A DNA stretch of 64,000 nt, taken from positions 310,001-374,000 of the forward strand of contig NZ_FNRD01000002.1 in the NCBI RefSeq assembly GCF_900107635.1. Direction: 5' to 3'. Of the stretch, positions 8,150 to 16,402 are shown in pieces. The stretch comes from Flavobacterium gillisiae. GTDB taxonomy: Bacteria > Bacteroidota > Bacteroidia > Flavobacteriales > Flavobacteriaceae. The translations under genes and the position numbers were made by a program. Every line of letters begins with the position of its first letter. Within the stretch, counting starts at the first letter, position 1. The notes beneath the pieces are model-generated. The model was not told the DNA's origin and searched no databases. It saw only the letters and a list, made by a program, of their open reading frames with translations.

Positions 8150-10252
8150 TTAGAGCTTTAGGTTATTTAATAAATCAGAAACTTTTTCGTTTTTCTCTGT
8201 ATTTTTCAATTCTGCAAGTTGATTTGTAAATTCATCAAAATTAGCAGCATCCGTACTTAAATTCTGAATTGCTAAAATTCTAACGGCAGCCAATTGACTT
8301 TTTAAAGACATCGTGTATAATTTTGTCAAAACCTCTTTTTCAATATCTTTAGGCTGTACTTTATCAGAGTGCAGTAAAACTAAATTGGCAAACAATAAAG
8401 AATTATTGTCATTCTTAACATTTTTAGCAACCGTCTGGTTTATCAGACTAAAATTATCGATACTTAGTATGTTTGAAACGATATTTTCCAACATCAAATC
8501 AGCATTTGAAAGGTCTTTTTCTTTAACATATTTATTGATTTCCTTTTGTGTATTCATCAATAAATTAGCTTCCTTCTTGCCTTTTTCTTCCCAAGCATCT
8601 TTGAGTCCAACTGTTTTATTAAAAACCAATTTTCCTTCGGTACTGTCTTTATCTGTATTGAAATAACCCAAACGTTGGAACTGAAATTTATCTCCAGCGG
8701 TGCTAGAAGCTAAACCTGGTTCTACAAAACCTTTCACTATTTCAAGAGAATTAGTGTTCATAAATTCCAAAAAGTTCTTCTCTTTATGACTGTCTGGCGC
8801 TTCATCAATAAACAAACGATCGTACAAACGAACTTCAGCTTCAATAGCATGTTTTATGGAAACCCAATGCAAGGTACCAGCTACTTTTCGTTGAGAAGCT
8901 TCACTCCCACTACCGCTTCGGCTATCTTCATCATAAGTAACATGAATTTCAGTAATAGTACCTTCACTGTCTTTTACAACACTTTCACCTTTAATGATAT
9001 ATGCATTTTTAAGACGAACTTCATTCCCGATACTTAAACGGAAAAACTTAGCCGGGGCTTCTTCAAGAAAATCTTCTCTTTCTATGTATAATTCACGAGA
9101 AAAAGGCAATTTTCTAAAACCTGCAGTATCATCTTCCTGGTTATTTTCAGCATCTAATGACTCTTCTTTATCTTCAGGATAATTAGTAATCACTAATTTT
9201 ACTGGGTCTAAAACTGCCATTACACGAGGCGCAGTTTTATTCAAATCTTCACGAAGACAAAATTCTAAGAGCGATACGTCAATCACATTCTCACGCTTTG
9301 CAACACCTATGATATCACAAAATTTACGGATAGAAGCAGCAGTATACCCTCTTCTTCTTAAACCAGAAATAGTAGGCATTCTTGGATCATCCCACCCATT
9401 AACAATATTTTCCTGCACCAATTGCAATAACTTTCGCTTACTCATTACAGTGTAATTAAGGTTCAAGCGAGCGAATTCATATTGATGTGGTCTTACCTTA
9501 TTTTTATCATAAATTTGGTCCAAAAACCAATCGTATAACTCGCGGTGCATCACAAATTCTAATGTACAGATTGAATGCGAAATTTGCTCCACATAATCAC
9601 TTTCGCCATGAGCGTAATCATACATAGGATAAATTTTCCAATCGTTCCCAGTTCTATGATGATGACGGTGTAAAACACGATACATCAAAGGATCACGCAT
9701 CAACATATTTGTCGATGACATATCTATTTTAGCACGTAAAACATGGCTTCCTTCTGGATAATCGCCATTTTTCATCGCTTCAAACAAAGTTAAATTTTCT
9801 TCTATTGATCGGTTTCTATAAGGACCGTCTACTCCAGGTTGAGTGGGTGTTCCTTTTTGAATCGCCATATCTTCAGAAGACTGACTATCTACATAAGCTT
9901 TATTGTTTTTAATCATTTCAACAGCCCAATCGTATAGCTGCTGAAAATAATCAGAAGAATACCGTTCTTCAGTCCAATTAAAACCCAACCACAATAAATC
10001 TTCTTTTATGGCATCAACATATTCCTGCTCTTCTTTGGCTGGATTAGTATCGTCAAAACGTAGATTAACTGGGGCATTGTACTTTAATCCCAAACCAAAA
10101 TTCAAACAAATTGATTTAGCATGACCAATATGCAAATAGCCATTTGGTTCCGGTGGAAAACGAAAACGAAGTTGCTCCTTTGGAAAACCATTTGTTAAGC
10201 TTTCTTCTATAATCTGTTCTATAAAATGAAGTGATTTTTCTTCTGTAGACAT
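8150..10252 (-). CDS. glnS: Glutamine--tRNA ligase with C-terminal extension
   Basis: Charges tRNA-Gln with glutamine. The class I signature LHIGHAKS is near residue 36-43 and the KMSKS-type sequence VMSKRKLL is near residue 268-275. The catalytic core and anticodon-binding barrels end near residue 560. The protein is 700 residues, against about 550 for E. coli GlnS, because of a helical, Lys/Asn/Leu-rich extension of about 130 residues. Bacteroidota GlnS proteins are often annotated as GlnS/YqeY-domain fusions (from memory), and this tail would be that part, perhaps helping tRNA binding. A TAACTTTG box lies 19 bases upstream of the start. Confidence 0.96.
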   Translation of the reverse strand: MSTEEKSLHFIEQIIEESLTNGFPKEQLRFRFPPEPNGYLHIGHAKSICLNFGLGLKYNAPVNLRFDDTNPAKEEQEYVDAIKEDLLWLGFNWTEERYSSDYFQQLYDWAVEMIKNNKAYVDSQSSEDMAIQKGTPTQPGVDGPYRNRSIEENLTLFEAMKNGDYPEGSHVLRAKIDMSSTNMLMRDPLMYRVLHRHHHRTGNDWKIYPMYDYAHGESDYVEQISHSICTLEFVMHRELYDWFLDQIYDKNKVRPHQYEFARLNLNYTVMSKRKLLQLVQENIVNGWDDPRMPTISGLRRRGYTAASIRKFCDIIGVAKRENVIDVSLLEFCLREDLNKTAPRVMAVLDPVKLVITNYPEDKEESLDAENNQEDDTAGFRKLPFSRELYIEREDFLEEAPAKFFRLSIGNEVRLKNAYIIKGESVVKDSEGTITEIHVTYDEDSRSGSGSEASQRKVAGTLHWVSIKHAIEAEVRLYDRLFIDEAPDSHKEKNFLEFMNTNSLEIVKGFVEPGLASSTAGDKFQFQRLGYFNTDKDSTEGKLVFNKTVGLKDAWEEKGKKEANLLMNTQKEINKYVKEKDLSNADLMLENIVSNILSIDNFSLINQTVAKNVKNDNNSLLFANLVLLHSDKVQPKDIEKEVLTKLYTMSLKSQLAAVRILAIQNLSTDAANFDEFTNQLAELKNTEKNEKVSDLLNNLKL

Positions 10253-10270
10253 AATGTTGTATTAAAAAAG

Positions 10271-10278
10271 CAAAGTTA
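10271..10278 (-). promoter_or_regulatory. -7 promoter element of glnS (TAACTTTG on the minus strand)
   Basis: CAAAGTTA on the plus strand is TAACTTTG on the minus strand, an exact TAnnTTTG match 19 bases ahead of the glnS ATG. No obvious -33 TTG is present. Confidence 0.55.
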
Positions 10279-10398
10279 TCAAAATTGTTGGTTAAATAGC
10301 GAATACGGGATTTGCTTATTTCTTTTTAAGCCAATAAATTTTAAATAATTCGTACTTTTATAAAAAAATAAACAAACTAATTAAAGACTATACTCAAA

Positions 10399-10758
10399 AT
10401 GGGAACTATTAAATTAAAAAATATACGCACCTACTCCTATCATGGTTGCCTAATCGAAGAAGGAAAAATAGGTTCTGATTACTCGATTGACCTGGAAATA
10501 AAAACTGACTTAAGAAAATCTTGCCAGTCAGATGACTTGAATGATACCGTAGATTATGTGTTACTGAATAAAATCGTGGTCGAAGAAATGGAAATCCGTT
10601 CCCATTTACTAGAACATGTGGCACAAAGAATAATTACACGCGTGTTTGGTGAAATTCCCGAAGTTTCTAGAATACTATTGGCTGTTTCTAAATTAAATCC
10701 TCCTATTGGTGGTGATGTTGAAGCAGTTACTGTTGAATTAGAAAAATACAGAAGCTAA
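10399..10758 (+). CDS. folB: Dihydroneopterin aldolase
   Basis: Converts 7,8-dihydroneopterin to 6-hydroxymethyl-dihydropterin plus glycolaldehyde in folate synthesis. At 119 residues it has normal length. FolB features seen are the opening IKLKNIRTYSYHGCLIEE (tunnelling-fold first strand, with the Tyr-His-Gly segment), the SDDLNDTVDY motif, HLLEHVAQRI with the conserved Leu-Glu, and the C-terminal KLNPPIGGDVEAV segment. It stands alone between glnS (divergent) and tRNA-Cys; no other folate gene is adjacent. Confidence 0.93.
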   Translation: MGTIKLKNIRTYSYHGCLIEEGKIGSDYSIDLEIKTDLRKSCQSDDLNDTVDYVLLNKIVVEEMEIRSHLLEHVAQRIITRVFGEIPEVSRILLAVSKLNPPIGGDVEAVTVELEKYRS

Positions 10759-10817
10759 ACCGATTGCAAATACCGCAAATGTAAACGCATTTTAAAAGCA
10801 TAAAATAATTATTTTTT

Positions 10818-10859
10818 AAAACTTTTAAACTTTAAACTTTTAAACTCTAAACTTTTTAA
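10818..10859. repeat. Short tandem-like AT-rich repeat (TTTAAACT units)
   Basis: The sequence repeats variants of AAACTTTTAAACTTTAAAC about four times just ahead of the tRNA-Cys promoter. It may be simple slippage-derived sequence or an upstream A/T element; no function can be read from it. Confidence 0.5.
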
Positions 10860-10860
10860 G

Positions 10861-10868
10861 TACTTTTG
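10861..10868 (+). promoter_or_regulatory. -7 promoter element of tRNA-Cys (TACTTTTG)
   Basis: TACTTTTG is an exact TAnnTTTG match ending 17 bases before the first base of the tRNA, which places the transcription start a few bases upstream of the mature 5' end. Confidence 0.65.
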
Positions 10869-10885
10869 CCATCCATTCAACAAAT

Positions 10886-10956
10886 GGCGTCGTGGCCGAG
10901 TGGCTAGGCTGGGCTCTGCAAAAGCTCCTACTGCGGTTCGAATCCGCACGATGCCT
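10886..10956 (+). tRNA. tRNA-Cys (anticodon GCA)
   Basis: A 71-base cloverleaf: acceptor arms GGCGTCG (10886-10892) and CGATGCC (10949-10955), a 5-bp anticodon stem around the 7-base loop CTGCAAA with GCA at 10918-10920, and a T arm with TTCGAAT. The discriminator base is U (10956), as expected for tRNA-Cys. The CCA end is not encoded. A terminator follows at once. Confidence 0.96.
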
Positions 10957-10958
10957 CT

Positions 10959-10990
10959 AAAACCTTCAAGGAAACTTGGAGGTTTTTTTT
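10959..10990 (+). terminator. Intrinsic terminator of tRNA-Cys
   Basis: AAAACCTTCAAG (10959-10970) pairs with CTTGGAGGTTTT (10975-10986), with one G-U pair and a GAAA tetraloop, followed by eight T residues. Confidence 0.88.
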
Positions 10991-11010
10991 ATGTTTAATA
11001 CTCTCAAACT

Positions 11011-11039
11011 TGTCATTTCGACGTAGGAGAAAAATCCTC
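11011..11039 (-). repeat. Dispersed short repeat, copy 1 (ATGACA end at left)
   Basis: On the minus strand this reads GAGGAT..CTCC..CG..CGAAATGACA, a divergent relative of the repeats at 44913-44939, 45390-45415 and 61285-61311. It lies in the gene-free stretch 10991-11231 after tRNA-Cys. Confidence 0.5.
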
Positions 11040-11131
11040 TAGTACTTCCACAAAGTAGGTTTATACTAATTATCAATATAAAATAATCTAATAACAAAAC
11101 ACATTATACTTCCATAAACTTCCCCGCTTAG

Positions 11132-11197
11132 TTTATCAAGCTGAAAGCGTCTCTATATACGTGAGCAGCTTTACTGAGATGCTTTCACCGTGATAAA
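11132..11197. repeat. Imperfect long inverted repeat in the tRNA-Cys/lysE intergenic region
   Basis: Arms 11132-11154 and 11175-11197 (23 bases each) are complementary at all but about five positions, with a 20-base loop. TTTATCA...TGAAAGC..TCTC is the shared core. There is no open frame and no U tract, so it looks like a folded intergenic repeat or a structured RNA rather than a terminator. Confidence 0.5.
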
Positions 11198-11231
11198 TAG
11201 TAGGAATGATTGTTGACTATAAGACATAAAA

Positions 11232-11254
11232 AAACCGCTCCAATAGAGCGGTTT
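11232..11254 (-). terminator. Intrinsic terminator of the rnr-GIN-lysE operon
   Basis: AAACCGCTC (11232-11240) and GAGCGGTTT (11246-11254) form a 9-bp stem with a 5-base loop. On the minus strand it is followed by a run of T, 22 bases after the LysE-family stop codon. Confidence 0.88.
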
Positions 11255-11276
11255 AAATATAAAAGGAGAAAATTTA

Positions 11277-11957
11277 CTATTCTTTCTCTATTTTTTGAAA
11301 TGCATTTTTTACCATTTCTTTTTCTTTTGGAAACCAACCTTGTGTTATCAAAACCATTCCAAAAACCATTAGAACAATACTGATTCCCTTTTTAATTTTA
11401 AGGATATTAGTTGGAGTCATTTTTGTTTTTAACTGTTTAGCTAAAAGTATTTTAATACAATCTACCAATAAATAAGTGATGATTACTGCAGCAAAAAAAG
11501 TCACCATTCTGGAAGTTTGCATATCTAATTTTGGACCCACCGAAATGATTATCGCTAACCAAAAACCCAATACTCCAATATTAATAATATTCAAGAAAAA
11601 TCCTTTAATAAAAAGACTAAAATAATCTTTTCTTATGATTTCGTTATCAATTTTTTTAGTGTCGATCTTCTTTTCCTTCCGCAAACTTATAAAAGAAATA
11701 ATACCATAGGCTAACATCAACATCCCTCCAAAAATAAAGAGAGCTGGTTTGTCTTTTAAAGATTGAATTAACCTGTAACTCCCTAGGTACGCAATACCAA
11801 TAAATACGATATCTCCTAAAATAACACCTAAATCAAAAACTATTGCAGCTCTAAAACCCTTTATAATACTTGTTTCAAGTAAAATAAAAAATACGGGACC
11901 AATCATAAAACTTAGGAAAATTCCCCAAGGAATTCCGGATAAAATATCGTTTACCAT
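11277..11957 (-). CDS. LysE family translocator
   Basis: A 226-residue inner-membrane protein with about six hydrophobic helices. It opens with the LysE-type pattern (GIPWGIFLSFMIGPVFFIL, Gly-Pro in helix 1) and has a charged cytoplasmic loop after helix 3 (LRKEKKIDTKKID). LysE/RhtB proteins export amino acids or other small solutes; the substrate here cannot be read. It is the last gene of an operon behind rnr and the GIN-domain gene, 19 bases downstream of the latter, and is followed by a strong terminator. Confidence 0.88.
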   Translation of the reverse strand: MVNDILSGIPWGIFLSFMIGPVFFILLETSIIKGFRAAIVFDLGVILGDIVFIGIAYLGSYRLIQSLKDKPALFIFGGMLMLAYGIISFISLRKEKKIDTKKIDNEIIRKDYFSLFIKGFFLNIINIGVLGFWLAIIISVGPKLDMQTSRMVTFFAAVIITYLLVDCIKILLAKQLKTKMTPTNILKIKKGISIVLMVFGMVLITQGWFPKEKEMVKNAFQKIEKE

Positions 11958-11976
11958 TAAAATTTATAACTATAAA

Positions 11977-12645
11977 TTATTTTTTTTCTACGATGGTTCC
12001 ACCAAACAATGTTTCTTTATTGATTTGTTTTGGACTTCCATAAATGTAAATCGAGCCTCCTGCTTTAACTTTAGCATCAACAAGACTACTAGCATGTATT
12101 TCTGCATTTCCTCCCGCAGAAACGTTTATTGAGGTTTGTGAGGTATGTAATTCTTTAGATTGTAAATTTCCACCAGACATAATAACTACATCTTGATTTA
12201 AAGCTTTACCAGATAATTCTATAATTCCACCAGTAACTGCTTTTACATTTACTTTTTCAACATCTAAATCAATATTGATTTGTGCCCCTTCTTTTGCACT
12301 TAAATCCATAATTGTTTGTTTAAACCTAGTATCGCATGAAACAAAAGAACCTTCGCTTGCGGTGATACTTTCAATGTTTCTAAAATACAATTTAATAGTA
12401 ATATCATCTCCGGATAATAATTTAGGAAATGGCATTCTTATTTTTAATTCTCCATTTTTATTAACAAACTCCACTTCACTTTCCCTATTACCGGTAATTT
12501 CTGCTTTATTTTCTGAAGATGGAATTAGTTCAACTTTAAGTTTATCAAATACTTTGATATCACTAAAATCACCTAAATTTTTTGTAACCTGACCACAACT
12601 CATTTGGGCAACAATAACAAATGCTACAATCAATAATCTTTTCAT
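11977..12645 (-). CDS. GIN-domain (DUF2807) exported protein
   Basis: A 222-residue protein with an N-terminal signal; a Cys at residue 17 (AQMSCGQ) may be a lipoprotein lipidation site. The rest is a right-handed beta-helix-like repeat of short strands: GDFSDIKVFDKLKVELIPS at the start, then periodic S/G-rich turns such as VSAGGNAEIHASSLVDAKVKAGGSIYIYGSP. This is the DUF2807 'head GIN domain' pattern, formerly called putative auto-transporter adhesin. The role is unknown. It lies 6 bases behind rnr, so the two are cotranscribed. Confidence 0.88.
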   Translation of the reverse strand: MKRLLIVAFVIVAQMSCGQVTKNLGDFSDIKVFDKLKVELIPSSENKAEITGNRESEVEFVNKNGELKIRMPFPKLLSGDDITIKLYFRNIESITASEGSFVSCDTRFKQTIMDLSAKEGAQINIDLDVEKVNVKAVTGGIIELSGKALNQDVVIMSGGNLQSKELHTSQTSINVSAGGNAEIHASSLVDAKVKAGGSIYIYGSPKQINKETLFGGTIVEKK

Positions 12646-12651
12646 TTTCTT

Positions 12652-14844
12652 TTATTTTATTAGTTCTTCAATACGTCTTAAAAAATTAAAATCAAGTTGT
12701 TTTTTAACTAGATCCGCATTTTTAACCTTAACGTAAATTTCGTCCCCTAATTGTAATAATTTATGTGAACTTGCTCCTACAAGTGCATATTGTTTCTCAT
12801 CGAAAGAATAATAATCATCTTTTATATCTCGAATTCGAACCATACCTTCACATTTATTTTCAATGATTTCGACAAAAATTCCCCATTCAGTAACTCCAGA
12901 AATAACTCCCAAAAATTCTTGATCTTTATGATCCTGCATGTATTTCACCTGCATGTATTTGATAGAGTCTCTTTCTGCTTGGGTAGCTAATCCTTCCATT
13001 GTAGAAGAATGTAAACATTTTGCTTCATAAGTATCTTCATCTACGGACTTTCCTCCGTCTAGATAAAACTGTAGCAAACGGTGTACCATAACGTCAGGAT
13101 AACGACGAATAGGCGATGTAAAATGAGAATAATAATCGAAAGCTAATCCGTAATGACCTATGTTATCAGTAGAATATTTTGCTTTACTCATCGTTCTGAT
13201 GGTTAAAGTATCTACTAAATTCTGTTCTTTGGTTCCTACAACCTCACTTAATAAACTATTCAACGATTTTGAAATATCATCTTTACTTCTTAAATCAATT
13301 TTATAACCAAATTTTGCGATAACCGTTTGTAATGCAATTAATTTATCTGCATTAGGCTCATCGTGAATTCTATAGATAAAAGTTTTCTTTTGTTTTCCAA
13401 TGAATTCTGCTACTTTTTTATTGGCCAAAAGCATAAACTCTTCAATCAAATGATTCGCATCTTTTGATACTTTAAAGTAAACGCCTTCCGGTTCTCCTTC
13501 TTCATTTAAGTTGAATTTTACTTCTACTTTATCGAAAGAAATTGCTCCGTCGTTCATTCTTTTTCTTCGGAAAATCTTAGCTAATTCATCCATTTTTAAA
13601 GTAGCAGCAACAATTTCATCCGAAACAACATAAGAACTTCCTGTAATGGAAATTTCTTCTGGTATTGTATTGTCCTTAGTTTCTATGATATATTGAGCTT
13701 CTTCATATGCAAAACGTTGATCAGAATAAATTACTGTTCTTCCAAACCATTGATCAACTACTTCACATTTATCTGTAATTTCAAAAATAGCCGAAAAAGT
13801 ATATTTTTCTTCATTTGGACGCAATGAACACGCAAAATTAGAAAGTACTTCTGGCAACATAGGGACTACCCTATCCACTAAATAAACAGAAGTAGCTCGT
13901 TGATAAGCTTCATCATCAAGAATAGTTCCTTCTTCAAGATAATAAGAAACATCAGCAATGTGAATTCCTATTTCATAATTTCCATTTTCTAATTTTTTAA
14001 ATGATAAGGCATCATCAAAATCTTTAGCATCTTTTGGATCAATCGTAAAAGTCAAAGTATCACGCATATCTCTACGATTAGCGATTTCACTTTCAGTTAT
14101 CGATGTATCTATCTTTTGTGCATAAGTCTCTACTTCTATTGGAAATTCAGACGGTAAACCGTATTCAGCTAAAATAGCGTGAATCTCGGTATCGTGTTCT
14201 CCTGGTTTTCCTAATACTTTAATCACCGCTCCAAAAGGACTATCCGCCCTTGAAGGCCAATCTTCAATATGAACTAATACCACATCTCCTTGCTCTGCCT
14301 CTCCTATTTTATCTTTTGGAATAAAAATATCCGTATACATTTTTGGATTAGCCGTCGAGACAAAAGAAAAATTCTTTTGAATATCAATAACTCCTACGAA
14401 GTCTGTTTTATGTCTTTCAATTACTTCAATGACCTCACCTTCAGGTCTTTTTCCTTTTCTTCGGTTGTAAACATATACTTTGACAATATCTTTATCTAAG
14501 GCATGGTTTAAATTATTAGTTGGAATAAATACATCCTCCTCTAATTCAGCACAAACAAAATAGGCTGTTTTTCTACCTGTCATGTCAATCTTACCTTCGT
14601 AATACTCTTTGCTTTCTGCTTTAATCAAATATTTTCCTGGCTCTGACTCTATAATTTTATTTTGGCTTGCCAATATCTTTAAATCCTTTATAATTTGGTT
14701 TCTACTTTGTGTATCGTCAAGTTCTAGCTTTGCTCCTATTTGTTTATAATTGAATGCTTTATTAGCACTTTGCGATAATATTTTTATAATTTGTTCAGAG
14801 AAATCTTTCTCTTTCTTTACCGGCTTTCTTATTCTTTTACTCAT
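12652..14844 (-). CDS. rnr: Ribonuclease R
   Basis: A 3'-to-5' exoribonuclease that degrades structured RNA and takes part in RNA quality control. At 730 residues it has normal length. Domain order: N-terminal winged helix (about 15-75), cold-shock/OB domains (about 75-220), the RNB catalytic domain with the metal-binding Asp cluster DPKDAKDFDDAL near residues 267-278, and a C-terminal S1 domain (about 640-720, GVISGVTEWGIFVEI). The HYGLAFDYYSHFTSPIRRYPD signature is present in the RNB domain. It is the first gene of the rnr-GIN-lysE operon. Confidence 0.96.
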   Translation of the reverse strand: MSKRIRKPVKKEKDFSEQIIKILSQSANKAFNYKQIGAKLELDDTQSRNQIIKDLKILASQNKIIESEPGKYLIKAESKEYYEGKIDMTGRKTAYFVCAELEEDVFIPTNNLNHALDKDIVKVYVYNRRKGKRPEGEVIEVIERHKTDFVGVIDIQKNFSFVSTANPKMYTDIFIPKDKIGEAEQGDVVLVHIEDWPSRADSPFGAVIKVLGKPGEHDTEIHAILAEYGLPSEFPIEVETYAQKIDTSITESEIANRRDMRDTLTFTIDPKDAKDFDDALSFKKLENGNYEIGIHIADVSYYLEEGTILDDEAYQRATSVYLVDRVVPMLPEVLSNFACSLRPNEEKYTFSAIFEITDKCEVVDQWFGRTVIYSDQRFAYEEAQYIIETKDNTIPEEISITGSSYVVSDEIVAATLKMDELAKIFRRKRMNDGAISFDKVEVKFNLNEEGEPEGVYFKVSKDANHLIEEFMLLANKKVAEFIGKQKKTFIYRIHDEPNADKLIALQTVIAKFGYKIDLRSKDDISKSLNSLLSEVVGTKEQNLVDTLTIRTMSKAKYSTDNIGHYGLAFDYYSHFTSPIRRYPDVMVHRLLQFYLDGGKSVDEDTYEAKCLHSSTMEGLATQAERDSIKYMQVKYMQDHKDQEFLGVISGVTEWGIFVEIIENKCEGMVRIRDIKDDYYSFDEKQYALVGASSHKLLQLGDEIYVKVKNADLVKKQLDFNFLRRIEELIK

Positions 14845-14962
14845 AAATCTTTTCTTAAAAGTCGAAAATTACGAAATAGTATGCAGTTATAAGAAAATAG
14901 CAGGCAGTTTTAAAGAAAATATAACTTTACATAATAGTTGTATCTTTATGAAAACAATAAAA

Positions 14963-15202
14963 ATGGAAGCATTTATAACCATCGCTATTTTTGATTACAT
15001 CCATGAAATAGAAATTCTAAAACATCGATTGGATCAGGAAGGTTTGCAGTATTATTTTCAGAATGAATTGATGTCATCAATTGTTCCCATGTACTCAACT
15101 GCTCTTGGAGGAATCAAACTTAAAATTCATCCTAATGACTTTGCAAGCGTAAAAGCAATTTTACAAGAAATGAAGTACGATAACAATTTAAAAATTGTTT
15201 AA
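14963..15202 (+). CDS. DUF2007 family (putative signal-transducing) protein
   Basis: A 79-residue protein starting MEAFITIAIFDYIHEI. It has the DUF2007 pattern: an N-terminal strand followed by a helix (EIEILKHRLDQEGLQYYF), a middle variable loop, and the GGIKLKIHPNDFASVKAIL segment, a small ACT-like/ferredoxin-like fold. Start choice: the in-frame ATG at 14948 overlaps a -7-like box (TATCTTTA, 14941-14948), so the internal ATG at 14963 is preferred. It is divergent from rnr and lies beside the gene-free region proposed as the origin. Confidence 0.75.
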   Translation: MEAFITIAIFDYIHEIEILKHRLDQEGLQYYFQNELMSSIVPMYSTALGGIKLKIHPNDFASVKAILQEMKYDNNLKIV

Positions 15203-15896
15203 TTTTTCTTTAAAGTTGTCAACACATATATAATACAATAAAAAAAAAAATTAATTTAAATTATTTATTAATGGGTATTATAGCTTGTTAATAGTGGCTA
15301 TAAATATCTAAGAAAAAGTATTGAAACCAAGTTGTAGAACTTTATTCGGAGTTATTAACAATACTATATTTACTTAAATATCTAGTTTTAAAGAGTTTTT
15401 ATATTTTAATTAACAATGGTTGATAAACTAAAATCATTTGAATTTGTAAATAAGTATTTTTTAAAATTTTGTTAATAAAGTACTTTTTTATATTGATAAC
15501 TATTCTAAAAATTCACCAAAGTAAATTTGGATTTCTAATGTGGGTTTTTGATTACTTATTTTTTTAATACTACAGAAAAATAGTTCTAATATTCTATCTC
15601 AAGTTATCAACAATTAATATTAACTTAAAGTTAACTGAATATCAAGCGATTGCATTTTACTATTAACAATGGATATTTTTAACAAAATAAATTCAAATTA
15701 TTTATTGATTATCAATGTTTTATGAAATAATGATAATTATTGATAACTACTAAACTTACTCGTAATCTGTGTGTTACAGTGCAGTAAAATAAGGCTGCTA
15801 GCGCCGTTGTTCTTTTTTAACAAATAAAGAATTCCATACTTTAATTATACAAAATTGTTTTGGTAAATTTGCAGTACACAACTTAATAGAAATAAA
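15203..15896. other. Gene-free AT-rich region with a DnaA-box-like cluster: candidate replication origin (oriC)
   Basis: About 690 bases with no gene and extreme A/T content. Nonamers close to DnaA boxes are TTATTAACA (15352-15360 plus, 15470-15478 minus), TTATCAACC (15418-15426 minus), TTATCAACA (15604-15612 plus), CTATTAACA (15660-15668 plus), TTATCAATA (15491-15499 and 15748-15756, minus) and TTATCAATG (15719-15727 plus), plus TTGTCAACA (15216-15224). A small GC-rich patch (about 15791-15809, GGCTGCTAGCGCC) stands out. Genes diverge from this area, with the plus strand dominating to the right. Inference only: no dnaA gene is adjacent. Confidence 0.5.
15864..15871 (+). promoter_or_regulatory. 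-7 promoter element of rpiB (TAAATTTG)
   Basis: An exact TAnnTTTG match 25 bases before the rpiB ATG. Confidence 0.55.
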
Positions 15897-16328
15897 ATGA
15901 AAATAGCAATTGGAAATGACCATGCTGGTCCAGAATATAAAAAAGCCATTGTAGATATGCTTAAAGCAAAAGGATATGAGGTAACTAATTATGGAACGGA
16001 TTCAAATGATAGTGTAGATTATCCAGATTTTGGGCACGCTGTTGCAAAAGATGTAGCTGAAGGAAAAGTTGATTTTGGAATTGTTATTTGCGGAAGCGGT
16101 AATGGAATTGCCATGAGTGCAAATAAACACCTGAAAGTACGTGCTGCTTTATGTTGGATGAAAGAGATTGCGGCTTTAGCCCGTCAGCATAATGATGCTA
16201 ATATTATTAGTATTCCAGCTCGTTACACATCTATTCCACAAGCAGTAGAAATGGTAAATACTTTTTTAAATACTGAATTTGAAGGAGGAAGACACCAAAC
16301 CAGAGTAGATAAAATTGCGTGTTGCTAA
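15897..16328 (+). CDS. rpiB: Ribose-5-phosphate isomerase B
   Basis: Interconverts ribose 5-phosphate and ribulose 5-phosphate in the pentose phosphate pathway. At 143 residues it has normal length. The opening KIAIGNDHAG phosphate-binding segment, the SVDYPDFGHAVA segment, the Cys-containing active-site loop VICGSGNGIAMSANK (about residues 62-77) and the C-terminal FEGGRHQTRVDKI segment are all RpiB-type. It is the first gene right of the AT-rich region and has its own terminator. Confidence 0.95.
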   Translation: MKIAIGNDHAGPEYKKAIVDMLKAKGYEVTNYGTDSNDSVDYPDFGHAVAKDVAEGKVDFGIVICGSGNGIAMSANKHLKVRAALCWMKEIAALARQHNDANIISIPARYTSIPQAVEMVNTFLNTEFEGGRHQTRVDKIACC

Positions 16329-16367
16329 TTTTTGAAATCGAGGTGCTTCGCACCAAATAATTATATC

Positions 16368-16402
16368 TAGCCTATTTATTTTTAAATGAATAGGCTATTT
16401 TA
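16368..16402. terminator. Terminator between rpiB and the convergent DUF1294 gene
   Basis: TAGCCTATT (16368-16376) and AATAGGCTA (16389-16397) form a 9-bp stem with a 12-base loop and a T-rich tail. It is probably used from both sides, since the DUF1294 gene ends at 16400. A smaller hairpin, GGTGC-TTC-GCACC, lies just upstream at about 16343-16355. Confidence 0.7.

Noticed and set aside
10818-10859. CRISPR-like or satellite repeat before tRNA-Cys
   Set aside because: The units are short, contiguous and AT-only, without spacers; it is a simple-sequence repeat.
15203-15896. Small protein genes or structured RNA in the AT-rich gap
   Set aside because: No frame has a credible length and start, and I saw no strong hairpin apart from the small GC patch; the origin reading fits better.
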